64,000 nt of DNA, from positions 248,001 through 312,000 of the forward strand of contig NZ_SNUK01000001.1 of the NCBI RefSeq assembly GCF_012027495.1, in the 5' to 3' direction. The notes under the pieces were generated by a model that did not search any database, had not been told where the DNA came from, and worked only from the letters and a program-made list of their open reading frames with translations. Positions 7,337 through 15,663 of the stretch are shown in pieces (position 1 is the stretch's first letter; the number at the start of each line of letters is the position of its first letter). The stretch comes from Thermococcus sp. JdF3 (GTDB lineage Archaea; Methanobacteriota_B; Thermococci; Thermococcales; Thermococcaceae). The position numbers and the translations under genes were made by a program.

Positions 7337-7741
7337 GCCTTCACCTCCATGTTAGGCAATCGGTGTGTAACATCACTTTAAAAGTGGGATGACGTTCTAT
7401 TTAAGGGTTCCTGAAAAGTTCGATTTTTGGATTTTCGGTAGTTCGATGGCTTATTCAGTTGATGTAGGCCCTAGAAGCAGATAAAACTGGCTTCTGTCTC
7501 CGTTCCCCCGACTTTCGAATGCCGTTTCTGCACGATTTTTTGGATATTTTACAACACTTTAGTTAATCTGCAGCAGAATATGAGCGATTTTTCTGCAATC
7601 TCGTGGAATCCCCTGATATTTAAAAAGGGACGCACACTCTAACAATGACATACAATACGCATTGGGGTGTAATTTGAAGTTCGAAACCAGAACCTGGGAT
7701 AGGGGAGAAAGCGGGGTTCGAATATCTGGAGCCCAGTTGAA
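7337..7741. other. Intergenic stretch between regulator pair and tRNA-Gln
   Basis: About 400 AT-rich bases without a convincing gene. The left part holds the promoter for the winged-helix pair (CTTAAATAG near 7397-7405 and TTTTAAAG near 7377 on the minus strand are TATA candidates). A rightward TATA-like ATTTAAAAAGG lies at 7618-7628 and would yield a transcript running toward the antisense of the tRNA. At 7712-7723 stands an inverted copy of the tRNA T-arm (see the repeat entry). Open frames here largely read through tRNA sequence and were not called. Confidence 0.5.
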
Positions 7742-7769
7742 TGGTAGCCCCGCGGGGATTCGAACCCCG
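7712..7769. repeat. Inverted 12-base repeat involving the tRNA-Gln T-arm
   Basis: CGGGGTTCGAAT at 7712-7723 is the exact reverse complement of ATTCGAACCCCG at 7758-7769, which is the T-arm of the tRNA-Gln gene. The outer copy lies 18 bases beyond the CCA end. Archaeal integrative elements often target tRNA 3' halves, and a scar of that sort would leave a tRNA fragment nearby, but such a fragment would normally be in direct orientation. Confidence 0.5.
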
Positions 7770-7817
7770 GTCAAGGGATCCAGAGTCCCCTATGCTTGGC
7801 CGCTACACCACGGGGCT
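7742..7817 (-). tRNA. tRNA-Gln (anticodon CUG)
   Basis: A full cloverleaf reads on the minus strand: acceptor AGCCCCG pairs with CGGGGCT, D-arm, anticodon stem GGGGA/TCCCT with loop CTCTGGA giving anticodon CTG, and the T-arm with GGTTCGAATCC. The discriminator is A and CCA is encoded (7744-7742). There is no intron. CUG decodes the glutamine codon CAG. As in other archaea the tRNA is probably charged through Glu-tRNA(Gln) amidation, which is general knowledge, not seen here. Confidence 0.95.
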
Positions 7818-7843
7818 GCACCCGTTGATAGGTTCAGGGATGG

Positions 7844-7855
7844 ATTTATAAATTT
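7844..7855 (-). promoter_or_regulatory. TATA box of tRNA-Gln
   Basis: On the minus strand AAAATTTATAAATCC provides a strong TATA element about 27-35 bases ahead of the tRNA 5' end at 7817, the usual archaeal spacing. Confidence 0.7.
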
Positions 7856-8031
7856 TATCCTTCCCCGGACTCCGTCGCAGGGCCTATAATCCTCCTCACC
7901 CAAAGTAGTAACGGCCCCTTCGGGTAATTTCACCGACAAGATGCGGCGGACCCATGTCGTTGAAGACTGGAACTGGAAAACAGACTTTTCCCTTCTTCCG
8001 GGGGAGGGAGTCCGCACTGTCCCGAAAACTA

Positions 8032-8055
8032 CTTAAACATTTTTGGGTAGCCTAA
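8032..8055 (+). promoter_or_regulatory. dtxR-type promoter with DtxR-like operator
   Basis: A TATA-like CTTAAACA (8032-8039) is followed at once by TTTGGGTAGCCTAA (8042-8055), an imperfect palindrome of the DtxR/IdeR type (five of seven position pairs match). It would cover the space between TATA and the transcription start, fitting repression by the gene's own product. A 13-of-15 match recurs at 23366-23380. Confidence 0.6.
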
Positions 8056-8068
8056 TCAGGTGAGGTCG

Positions 8069-8506
8069 TTGGAGGTAAGCAAGAGGGAAGAGGAATACCT
8101 CGAGACCATGTACATCCTTCATAAGAACAAGGGGATCATCCGCGTCAAGGACATCGCCAAGATGATGCGCGTCAAGCCGCCGAGCGTCGTCGATGCTCTG
8201 AAGAAGCTCTCGGATAAAGGGCTGGTGGAGTATGAGAAGTACGACAGGATTCTGCTGACGGAGGCAGGCAGGGAGATAGCCGAGGCAACCTACTCGAAGC
8301 ACCTGCTCCTCACGCAGTTCTTCATTGACATCCTGGGCATCCCCCCCGAGATAGCCGAGCATGATGCCTGCCAGTTCGAGCACTACGTCAGCGAGATAAC
8401 CGTCCAGAGGATACGGGAGTTTGCCCAGTACATACAGGAGCAGTGTCCCTACGTTCTCAAGCAGTTCATCAAAGAGAAGCTGGCCGAGAACGCGGAGTCC
8501 GAGTGA
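8069..8506 (+). CDS. DtxR/MntR-family metal-dependent transcriptional regulator
   Basis: A 145-residue regulator. Residues 5-65 form the DtxR winged helix (REEEYLETMYILHKNKG, then VKDIAKMMRVKPPSVVDALKKL). The dimerisation and metal-binding half follows, with metal-ligand candidates in AEATYSKHLLLTQFF, EIAEHDACQFEHYVS and the C-terminal CPYVLKQF. DtxR proteins bind Fe(II) or Mn(II) and repress uptake genes. The TTG start at 8069 is preferred over GTG at 8060 because AGGTGAGG lies five bases ahead of it and homologues begin MEVSKREEEYLET. Its operator-like site lies in its own promoter. Which metal it senses cannot be told from sequence. Confidence 0.88.
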   Translation: MEVSKREEEYLETMYILHKNKGIIRVKDIAKMMRVKPPSVVDALKKLSDKGLVEYEKYDRILLTEAGREIAEATYSKHLLLTQFFIDILGIPPEIAEHDACQFEHYVSEITVQRIREFAQYIQEQCPYVLKQFIKEKLAENAESE

Positions 8507-8515
8507 TGTTCTCCC

Positions 8516-8539
8516 TTTTTGCTCTTCTTAAAAAAGAAG
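8516..8539. terminator. Bidirectional terminator between dtxR-type gene and purine permease
   Basis: Between two convergent genes lies a T5 run (8516-8520) and the inverted repeat CTTCTT-AAAA-AAGAAG (8524-8539), which gives a U-rich tail on both strands. Archaeal termination depends mainly on such T-runs. Confidence 0.5.
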
Positions 8540-8543
8540 GAAC

Positions 8544-9881
8544 TCAGAAGGCCCCGCCCAGGTAGGCGAAGTAGGCCAGGAAGATTATCGAGAGGGCGTA
8601 CATCAGCGGGTGCACCTCGTCCCTCCTGCCGCTGAAGAGCTTGAGTATCGTGTAGCTGATGAAGCCGATGCCTATTCCGTCCGCTATCGAGTAGGTGTAG
8701 GGTATGGTTATGAGCACGAGGAAAGCGGGAATAGCCTCTGTGTGGTCTGCGAAGTTCACTTCCTTTATGGCGCTGAGCATGTAGTAACCCACTATGACGA
8801 GTGCCGGAGCCGTTGCAAAGGCCGGTATAGCCCCGGCCAGCGGCGCTATGAAGAGTCCTATTCCGAGGAAGAGCAGACCGGTAACAAGGGCCGTCATTCC
8901 GGTCCTTCCGCCCTCCTCTATACCCGCGGCGCTCTCGATGTAGGTTGTGACCGTCGAGGTTCCGAGGACGGCTCCGACGGTGGTGCCTATCGCGTCGGTG
9001 AGGAGTATCTTCTCGGCGTCGGGAACCTTTCCGTCCCTGGTTAGAAAGCCCGCCTTGGCGCTCAGACCGGTTACCGTTCCAAGGGTGTCAAAGAAGTCCA
9101 CCATGAAGAAGGCGAAGATAACCCCGAGCGCCCCGACGTTGAGGAGCCCCTGTAGATCCATCTGCATGAAGGTGTAGCTTATGTCGGGCGTTGAGAAGAG
9201 CTGGTCCGGCCAGGGGGCTATCCCGGTGACCCAGCCGATGACGCTCGTGGCGAGGATTGAGATGAGCAGCGAGCCCTTGACGCGGAGGGAGATGAGAACC
9301 ATCGCCAGGAACAGACCGAAGAAGAAGAGCAGTATCTTCCCGCTGGTCAGGGCGGCGGTGTTGAGGCCAGTGAACTGGAGCACCCCCGCGTCGTTCACCA
9401 CGGCGGTGAGCAGGCCGACGTCGTTCAGGCCGATGAAGGTCAGGAAGAGGCCTATACCGGCACCTATCGCGTACTTCTGGCTTATGGGTATCGCGTGGAT
9501 TACCGCGCTCCTGACCTTGGTGACGCTGAGGACTATGAAGATTAAACCTTCAACGAACACCGCAGCGAGCGCCACCCGCCAGTCGTAGCCCATTCCAAGG
9601 ACAACGCTGTAGGCGAAGTACGCGTTCAGTCCCATTCCCGGCGCGAGGGCGAAGGGCTTCTTGGCGTACAGCCCCATGAGGATCGTTGCGAAACCAGCCG
9701 AGAGAGCGGTAACAGCTACGAGCGAGCTAAAAGCTTCTTTGCCCATGGCATCGCTGAGTATGGCTGGGTTCACGAAGAGAATGTAGGCCATGGTCATGAA
9801 GGTCGTAACACCCGCCAGAATCTCGGTTCTCATGTCGGTGCCGTGCCTATCAAACTCAAAGTAGTTCTCGAACCACCCCAT
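8544..9881 (-). CDS. AzgA-type purine (adenine/guanine/hypoxanthine) permease
   Basis: A 445-residue permease of the NCS2/AzgA family with 12-14 hydrophobic segments. It opens MGWFENYFEFDRHGTDMRTE, followed by ILAGVTTFMTMAYILFVNP, a hallmark of AzgA, and contains GMGLNAYFAYSVV, the DFFDTLGTVTGL signature near residue 265 and GTSTVTTYIESAAGIEEGGRT near 300. These proteins import hypoxanthine, guanine or adenine with protons. The start at 9881 is chosen because GGGGTGAAGCTC precedes that ATG; a GTG three codons earlier sits within the ribosome-binding site. A palindromic site lies upstream of its TATA box. Confidence 0.92.
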   Translation of the reverse strand: MGWFENYFEFDRHGTDMRTEILAGVTTFMTMAYILFVNPAILSDAMGKEAFSSLVAVTALSAGFATILMGLYAKKPFALAPGMGLNAYFAYSVVLGMGYDWRVALAAVFVEGLIFIVLSVTKVRSAVIHAIPISQKYAIGAGIGLFLTFIGLNDVGLLTAVVNDAGVLQFTGLNTAALTSGKILLFFFGLFLAMVLISLRVKGSLLISILATSVIGWVTGIAPWPDQLFSTPDISYTFMQMDLQGLLNVGALGVIFAFFMVDFFDTLGTVTGLSAKAGFLTRDGKVPDAEKILLTDAIGTTVGAVLGTSTVTTYIESAAGIEEGGRTGMTALVTGLLFLGIGLFIAPLAGAIPAFATAPALVIVGYYMLSAIKEVNFADHTEAIPAFLVLITIPYTYSIADGIGIGFISYTILKLFSGRRDEVHPLMYALSIIFLAYFAYLGGAF

Positions 9882-9938
9882 GAGCTTCACCCCGTATTTG
9901 ACTTGTTCCTGCCTAATAACTTGGTTTTTTAAAGGTTT

Positions 9939-9958
9939 TTTGACTGATAAATGTCAAA
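9939..9958 (-). promoter_or_regulatory. Palindromic operator upstream of purine permease
   Basis: TTTGAC (9939-9944), eight bases, then GTCAAA (9953-9958) form a perfect six-base-arm inverted repeat. On the minus strand a TATA candidate CCTTTAAAAAACC follows directly (about 9926-9938), so the palindrome lies just upstream of the core promoter of the permease gene. A purine-responsive regulator is a reasonable guess, not shown. Confidence 0.5.
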
Positions 9959-10045
9959 AGTAACAAGCGTTGGGTGGGTGATCGGATTCACGAACCTGGG
10001 GGGTGCTGAAAATGAGAGAAAATGAGAAGCCGCGATTTTGAGTGG

Positions 10046-11626
10046 CTACTGCTCAACGCTTCCGGCGGTGAAGGCTTCCGCGTAGGCTTTTACCACCGTT
10101 TCGTTGCCCATTATCATGAGGACCCTGACCAAGTCCATGCCCTTGACCTCGGCGAACTCCACGTAGAGGTACTGGCCCTCTTTGCGGTAGAGCTTGACGC
10201 TGAGCGGCCTGAAGTAATCGTTCTCAACGGGTTTTTTCTCCAGGGGGACTTCTTCAAATCCTGCCGCATTTATCGCGTCCCCGAGTTGGTCGATAACGGT
10301 CCCGATGGGACAGGTGCAGGCTCCCCTTATTGTGGTCTCCCTTTTCCCGCAGGTTGCCGGCTCCAGAAAGTTGTTCCACCCCCTACAGGCGAGGTTTTCC
10401 TGAATTACCCATGTTGTGTTGGCCTGGGGTATCACGTACGTGGCCAGGTACACCTTTCCCCCTGGCAGGAAGGGAGATTGTCTGTTAATGGCACACGGCT
10501 TGTTCCTCACCGTGGGGCAGAATGCTCCCGTGGCGTTTTCGGTGTTCCAAGTCACAAAGGCTACCTGGCTACCGGCTATCGCGCATTTGGGAGTTATCCC
10601 AATTCTTGAGGGCCAGTCCACACCGTACAAAGCTCCCGGGGGGTTCTCCGAGCTGACGTTTTTCGGGGAAAACTGGGGCATGATGGTTAGACCGTCGTTG
10701 TATTCCACGTACAGATTTCCCAGGGGACGCCTGACGCTCCAGCCGGCCCAGGCATTAACGGGGGTAAATTCCGGATTCATGCTGAGTTTGCAGGCGGACG
10801 TGTTCGGGTGTTCGGGCCAGGATCCCGCATTAACTTCTTCTAAGGGGCCACCGGCGCTTAGGGCCCTCGAGTAGGCCTCAACCACCCCCCGCTCCCTTCC
10901 CATTACCATGAGAACCCTGATTAGGTCCAGTCCCCTAACCCTCGCGAACTCGACGTAGAGGTAGCCTTCCGGCCCTTTGTACAGTCTGGAGGTGATGAGC
11001 TCAAAACAATTGTTTTCGCTGGTTTTTAGGCTCGATTCAATCTCAATGAAGCCTCCCTTCTCGATTCTCCCCAGTGTGGCTTTTATAACGTCTTCCCGGG
11101 AGCAGTTGCATTCAGCTACCGGTGTTTCTTCTCTGGTCCTATCTTCGGGGTAAACCCCGTACTCCCTAATCCTCCATATCGCCCCGGTGGTCGGTACTGC
11201 GTAGTGTGCCAGGTACACCTCGCCTTTGGGCATTGTGGCGTTCTCCACCCCGGAATATTCGGTGAACCCCACCACCGGCCGGTATGTTGTCCCCACGTTT
11301 TCTCCCTCAATGTGGAGCGCCCCCTTTGCCATGAAGCAGGGCGGCTCTATGCCCAGTGCAGACGGCCAGTCCTCCCTTTCCAGTCTATCAGTGTTCTCGA
11401 ACAGAATCCTGTCATCAAAACCCCTTATTGTTCCGTTCATAACCTCCTCAACGCTCCAGTACCATGAGTTGGACGGTGTAAAATTGGGGGCGTAGGCTAT
11501 GCTGCATTGGGGAAAGGGGGTGATACTGTCCTGTTCGTTTTCTGCGGTTGTATTATGGATCGCCATAAAAATGGAGAGGGAGATAATGGATATCGTTATG
11601 GCGGCCACAGTCTTCTTAGGGTCCAA
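10046..11626 (-). CDS. Exported protein with tandemly duplicated domain, unknown function
   Basis: A 526-residue protein with a membrane or signal segment at residues 6-24 (AAITISIISLSIFMAIHN) and then two copies of a domain of about 235 residues. Matching elements are WYWSVEEV / WAGWSVRR, GIEPPCFMAKG / GITPKCAIAGS, GEVYLAHYAVP / GKVYLATYVIP, CNCSREDVI / CTCPIGTVI and YLYVEFARVRGLDLIRVLM / YLYVEFAEVKGMDLVRVLM. Conserved Cys residues suggest disulfides. The TTG at 11626 is preferred since AGGAGGAGGGAGAAAA precedes it and it places the signal segment at the N-terminus; a TTG 38 codons upstream has no ribosome-binding site. I recognise no named family. Monocistronic by spacing. Confidence 0.7.
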   Translation of the reverse strand: MDPKKTVAAITISIISLSIFMAIHNTTAENEQDSITPFPQCSIAYAPNFTPSNSWYWSVEEVMNGTIRGFDDRILFENTDRLEREDWPSALGIEPPCFMAKGALHIEGENVGTTYRPVVGFTEYSGVENATMPKGEVYLAHYAVPTTGAIWRIREYGVYPEDRTREETPVAECNCSREDVIKATLGRIEKGGFIEIESSLKTSENNCFELITSRLYKGPEGYLYVEFARVRGLDLIRVLMVMGRERGVVEAYSRALSAGGPLEEVNAGSWPEHPNTSACKLSMNPEFTPVNAWAGWSVRRPLGNLYVEYNDGLTIMPQFSPKNVSSENPPGALYGVDWPSRIGITPKCAIAGSQVAFVTWNTENATGAFCPTVRNKPCAINRQSPFLPGGKVYLATYVIPQANTTWVIQENLACRGWNNFLEPATCGKRETTIRGACTCPIGTVIDQLGDAINAAGFEEVPLEKKPVENDYFRPLSVKLYRKEGQYLYVEFAEVKGMDLVRVLMIMGNETVVKAYAEAFTAGSVEQ

Positions 11627-11890
11627 TTTTCTCCCTCCTCCTGGTTGGGTACACTGTTCCTGGCTTTCCGGCCGGTTCACCGTTACGGTTCCCCCAACGG
11701 TAACACCTATGGGCTTCCCAGTCCCAACTTGTGCTTTCAATTTGGGATTGCATTACAAAATATGCCGACAAATTATTTAATCCTTTCTATCACCAAAAGT
11801 GAAAACAAAGCCGGAACCAAGTTATGCCAGTTCGAACCATTACAAATATTATGGGTGTGAAACGGCACTTTGAAAAACCCTCTGGGCTTT

Positions 11891-12895
11891 TCACCCCAGC
11901 ACCGAGAAGCTCCTCACCTCAACATATACTCGCTTCGGCATCTCCTCGACGCCGAAGGGCAGCTCATCGAGGAAGCGCTCCGCGAGGATTACCTTATCTC
12001 CAATCCCGAGCCTCAGCCTTATCCTGCCGGGCAGGAGTTCGTAGTCGAGAACCTCCGCCGCGTCGCCGGGTTTTATGTGGACACTCTCCGGCCGGAAGAA
12101 GACCCTGACCTTTCCTTCCCTCCCCACGTCGAAGCATAGGCTTTCGAGGCAGGCCCTTCCGTTCTCGGCTTTGAGCTCCAGTATGTTGCTCAGGCCAAGG
12201 AAGCGCGCCACGAACTCCGTCTTTGGAAGGTAGTAGAGCTCCAGAGGCTTTCCAACCTGCTCAACGTGGCCGACGTTCATCACCGCTATCCTGTCGCTTA
12301 CCGCCATTGCCTCCTCCTGGTCGTGGGTGACGTATATCGTCGTTATTCCGAGCTCGCGCTGGATTCTCTTTATCTCCCCCCTCAGGCGCTCCCTTATCTT
12401 CGCGTCGAGGTTGCTCAGCGGCTCGTCGAGGAGCAGAACGTCAGGCTCCACAACGAGTGCCCTCGCGAGGGCCACACGCTGCTGCTGGCCGCCGCTCAGC
12501 TGCTCCGGATAGCGGTTTTCAAGCCCCTCCAGACCGACCAGCCGGAGCGCCCATCTCACCTTTCTTTCAATCTCGGCCTTCGGGAGCTTTTTCATCTCCA
12601 GCCCGAAGGCAACGTTCTTGAAGGCCGTCATGTGGGGGAACAGCGCGTAGTCCTGGAAGACTATGCCTATCCCGCGCTCGTAGGGGGGTAACTCGTTCAC
12701 CCGCCTTCCGTCGAAGAGTATCTCTCCCCTATCAGGTCTTTCAAAGCCCGCTATCATCCTCAGCGTCGTGGTCTTTCCGCAGCCGCTCGGACCGAGGAGC
12801 GTGAGGAACTCGCCGTCCCTGACTTTCAACTCGCCTATCTCAAGCCGAAAATCTTCCCACTCCTTGACCACTCCCCTTAGCTCTACCCTCACCAT
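11891..12895 (-). CDS. ABC importer ATP-binding protein (thiamine/iron/polyamine class)
   Basis: A 334-residue ATPase of the PotA/FbpC/ThiQ class. The Walker A GPSGCGKTTT is at about residue 35, Q-loop FQDYALFPHM near 80, signature LSGGQQQRVALARAL near 131, Walker B VLLLDEPLSNLDA and the switch His in VTHDQEEAM. Beyond residue 230 lies a TOBE-like regulatory tail. It overlaps the permease gene by seven bases, has GGTGAGGAGGT as ribosome-binding site, and forms a two-gene unit with it. No substrate-binding protein is near, so the substrate is unknown. Confidence 0.9.
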   Translation of the reverse strand: MVRVELRGVVKEWEDFRLEIGELKVRDGEFLTLLGPSGCGKTTTLRMIAGFERPDRGEILFDGRRVNELPPYERGIGIVFQDYALFPHMTAFKNVAFGLEMKKLPKAEIERKVRWALRLVGLEGLENRYPEQLSGGQQQRVALARALVVEPDVLLLDEPLSNLDAKIRERLRGEIKRIQRELGITTIYVTHDQEEAMAVSDRIAVMNVGHVEQVGKPLELYYLPKTEFVARFLGLSNILELKAENGRACLESLCFDVGREGKVRVFFRPESVHIKPGDAAEVLDYELLPGRIRLRLGIGDKVILAERFLDELPFGVEEMPKRVYVEVRSFSVLG

Positions 12896-14514
12896 ACCTC
12901 CTCACCAACCCTTTCTATCACCATGAAGGCCAGAGTTGAGACGGCCATAAGAAGAACCGCCAGGGCGGAGGCTGAGCCGAACTGCCTCGCCCCGAGGAAC
13001 TTGTATATCGCCACCGTCATGGTGGTGTATTCAGGTTTTGCCAGCATGTAGGTCGCCCCCAGCTCGGCTATGCTCATGGCGAAGGCGAATATCGCACCGA
13101 CGATGACTCCACCGAGCGCCAGCGGAAGCTCCACCCTCAGGAAGGCCTTCCACTCCCTGGCTCCCAGGCTCATGGCCGCCTCGAAGAGGTTGGGCCTTAT
13201 CTTCTTCAGGCTCGTGGAAACGGCGCGGAGGACGAAGGGATACGCTATCACCGTGTGGGCGGCGATGATTATCCAGGCGGTGAAGTACAGGGGCGTGGTG
13301 TGGAAGACCCTTATGTATCCCAGACCGAGGGTTATGGCGGAGCTGGCCAGCGGGAGCATGACGAGGACGTCGAAGAGCCTCTTTCCCCTGAAGTTCCAGC
13401 GGTGGAGGGCGTATGCTATCGGCAACGCCACGAGAACCGAGAGGATTACCGTGGCGAGGCCGAAGGTCAGGGAGTTCCTTATCGCGTCGAGCGTTGTCGC
13501 TCCGAACATCGGGTTGTACTCGGTCGAGAATATCCTCCTGTACCACTCCAGGCTCCACTGACCGCTGAAGCGCAGGGAGTCGTAGATAACGGCCAGGAGG
13601 GGGGAGACTATGAAGACGAAGACGATTAGGGAGTAGGTTCCAACGAGCAGTCCCTTGACGCTCAGCCAGTCGCGCCTCGTGAAGGGACGGGGCTTCCTGA
13701 AAACCCTCTGCTCCTCGCGCTTGGCGTAGCTGTCGAGGGCCCTGAGGTAGAGGTACATGAAGCCCATGCTGAGGAGTATCTGGATTATGGCCAGCGCCGA
13801 GCCGGTCTTGAAGTCGAGGAGGACCATTATCGAGGTGAAGATGTCCACCTCTATGGTGGCGTAGCGGTAGCCGCCTATGATAAGGGGTATGGAGAAGCTC
13901 AGGAAGCAGAAGACGAAGGTGAGCATCGCCGAGGCAAAAATCGCCGGGGATATCATCGGCAGGGTAACCTTGCGGAAGAGCGTCCAGCCCCTCGCCCCCA
14001 GGGCCATCGCCGCCTCCTCGTAGTGGGGGTTTATTCTCTGCCACAGCGACGAGACCATGCGTATAACTATCGGGAAGTTGTAGAAGGCGTGGGCGAGGAG
14101 GATTCCCTTCCAGGAGTAGAGGATTCCGGGGTCGCGGCCGATGAGTCCCGTGATTATCCCGCTCTTCCCGAATAGGAGAATGTACCCCAGGGCAACCATC
14201 ACGCTGGGCATGACAAAGGGAACCGTCAGGACGGCCTTTATGACCCTCTTCCCGGGGAAGTCGTACCTGGCGAAGATGTACGCCCCGGGGAGGCCGAGGG
14301 CGAGCGTCAGCAGGGTTGAGGCTACGGCCTGCCCTATCGTGAAGAGGATGACCCTCCTGTGGTAGTCGTTTGCCAGGACGGCCGAGATGTGCCTGAGCGT
14401 GAATCCGTTCTCCCACAGGGCCGTTTTTAGTATGCTCGCTAAGGGAACGTAGAAGAAGACCAGCAGGAACGCCAGAGGAATTAGCAGGAAGAGCTTCGAA
14501 GGCTTCACCCTCAT
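12889..14514 (-). CDS. ABC importer permease, two fused permease domains (ThiP/FbpB-like)
   Basis: A 541-residue permease with 12 predicted membrane helices in two homologous halves. Each half has the EAA loop that contacts the ATPase: EEAAMALGARGWTLFRKVTLP-type near residue 167 and FEAAMSLGAREWKAF near 439. Such fused permeases are typical of ThiP (thiamine) and FbpB (ferric iron). The ATG at 14514 is chosen as a leaderless start: a TATA box CTTATAAAG at 14536-14544 is centred 26 bases ahead and no ribosome-binding site exists. The partner ATPase overlaps its end. A periplasmic-type binding protein is absent from the neighbourhood. Confidence 0.9.
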   Translation of the reverse strand: MRVKPSKLFLLIPLAFLLVFFYVPLASILKTALWENGFTLRHISAVLANDYHRRVILFTIGQAVASTLLTLALGLPGAYIFARYDFPGKRVIKAVLTVPFVMPSVMVALGYILLFGKSGIITGLIGRDPGILYSWKGILLAHAFYNFPIVIRMVSSLWQRINPHYEEAAMALGARGWTLFRKVTLPMISPAIFASAMLTFVFCFLSFSIPLIIGGYRYATIEVDIFTSIMVLLDFKTGSALAIIQILLSMGFMYLYLRALDSYAKREEQRVFRKPRPFTRRDWLSVKGLLVGTYSLIVFVFIVSPLLAVIYDSLRFSGQWSLEWYRRIFSTEYNPMFGATTLDAIRNSLTFGLATVILSVLVALPIAYALHRWNFRGKRLFDVLVMLPLASSAITLGLGYIRVFHTTPLYFTAWIIIAAHTVIAYPFVLRAVSTSLKKIRPNLFEAAMSLGAREWKAFLRVELPLALGGVIVGAIFAFAMSIAELGATYMLAKPEYTTMTVAIYKFLGARQFGSASALAVLLMAVSTLAFMVIERVGEEVW

Positions 14515-14544
14515 GGGCAAAACTCGGTTTTTGCTCTTTATAAG
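14514..14544 (-). promoter_or_regulatory. Leaderless promoter of the ABC importer
   Basis: CTTATAAAG on the minus strand (14536-14544) lies about 26 bases ahead of the ATG at 14514, so transcription should start at or next to the first codon. Confidence 0.6.
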
Positions 14545-14598
14545 CGTTGATTGGGCAAGGTTGTTAAATCCGGCATGCTATTTATCACCGGTGATACC

Positions 14599-15663
14599 AT
14601 GAAGGCCCCCGAGCTGGGAATAGAGATCGGACTTCACCCTCACGGAAAGAGGAACTCAATGGCGGACTTGGGCGTTAGAGTCGGCCACTCGACGATAATC
14701 GAGGGGGAAGACGTTAGGACAGGGGTTACCGTTCTCCTTCCACCGGTGAAGAACCCGTACAGGGAGAGGCTCTTTGCTTCAACTTTCATCATGAACGGCT
14801 TCTCAAAGCCCATCGGTTTTATCCAGGTGGAGGAGCTCGGCTACATTGAGACGCCGATAGCTCTAACAAACACCCTGAGTGTCTACACCGTGGCCAGCGC
14901 GATGGTCAAGCACATGATCGAGCTGAACCCGGAGCTGAGGAGCGTTTCTCCGGTCGTTATGGAGTGCAACGACTCCTACCTGAACAACATAAGGAAGCTC
15001 GCCGTTAAAGAGGAGCACTATTTCGAGGCCGTCAAAAGGGCCAAACTCGACTTCGAGGAGGGTTCGGTCGGAGCTGGGACGGGAATGAGCGCCTTCGAGT
15101 TCAAGGGCGGAATAGGCTCCTCCTCGCGGGTGGTGGAAATCGGCGGGGAGGAGTACACCGTCGCCTCGCTCGTCCTGGCGAACTTTGGGAGGCGGGAGGA
15201 CCTGACGGTGGCCGGGGTTCCGGTCGGGCTCGAGCTGAGGGACTACCCGGGCAGGGGAGCCTCTGGAAGGGGGAGCATCTCCATCGTCGTTGCCACGAAC
15301 GCGCCTTTGACCGCGAGGCAGCTCGGGAGGCTCGCCAAGAGGGCGGTGGTTGGACTCGCGAGAACCGGCGGCTACGCCTACCACGGTAGCGGTGACGTGG
15401 TTCTGGCCTTCTCCACCGCCCAGACCGTCCCTCTGGATAAGGAAGCTCATCTACTCAGCTTTCTGCCGGACAACGCTCTGAGCCGGCTCTTTAGAGCGGC
15501 GGCCGAGGCCACGGAGGAGGCTATAATCAACGCGCTCCTCCAGGCCAGAACCATCGAGGGAAACGGGCGTGTGAGGTACGCACTGCCCCCTGAGCGGGTT
15601 TTGAGGATACTCAAAAATTATGGAATGACTGGGCCAGGCCTCATATCTCCTCAATCTGAGTGA
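14599..15663 (+). CDS. P1-family (DmpA-like) autoprocessing aminopeptidase
   Basis: A 354-residue N-terminal-nucleophile hydrolase of the DmpA family, which cleaves itself before a Ser and releases N-terminal D- or L-amino acids or acts on beta-peptides. Visible family motifs are NSMADLGVRVGHSTI, IALTNTLSVYTVASA, SVGAGTGMSAFEFKGGIGSSS and RGSISIVVATNAPL; the last holds the Gly-Ser cleavage pair and nucleophilic Ser (about residue 231). The ATG at 14599 follows GGTGATACC. Its 3' end overlaps the convergent ABC ATPase gene by 23 bases. Physiological substrate unknown. Cytoplasmic, monocistronic. Confidence 0.9.
   Translation: MKAPELGIEIGLHPHGKRNSMADLGVRVGHSTIIEGEDVRTGVTVLLPPVKNPYRERLFASTFIMNGFSKPIGFIQVEELGYIETPIALTNTLSVYTVASAMVKHMIELNPELRSVSPVVMECNDSYLNNIRKLAVKEEHYFEAVKRAKLDFEEGSVGAGTGMSAFEFKGGIGSSSRVVEIGGEEYTVASLVLANFGRREDLTVAGVPVGLELRDYPGRGASGRGSISIVVATNAPLTARQLGRLAKRAVVGLARTGGYAYHGSGDVVLAFSTAQTVPLDKEAHLLSFLPDNALSRLFRAAAEATEEAIINALLQARTIEGNGRVRYALPPERVLRILKNYGMTGPGLISPQSE

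Noticed and set aside
7559-7889. Open frames on both strands across the tRNA-Gln gene
   Set aside because: They translate tRNA sequence, lack ribosome-binding sites and have no recognisable protein features.
8544-9881. Uracil or xanthine permease of the UraA type
   Set aside because: The opening FENYFEFDRHGTDMRTE and the DFFDTLGT motif fit the AzgA branch better than UraA/UapA.
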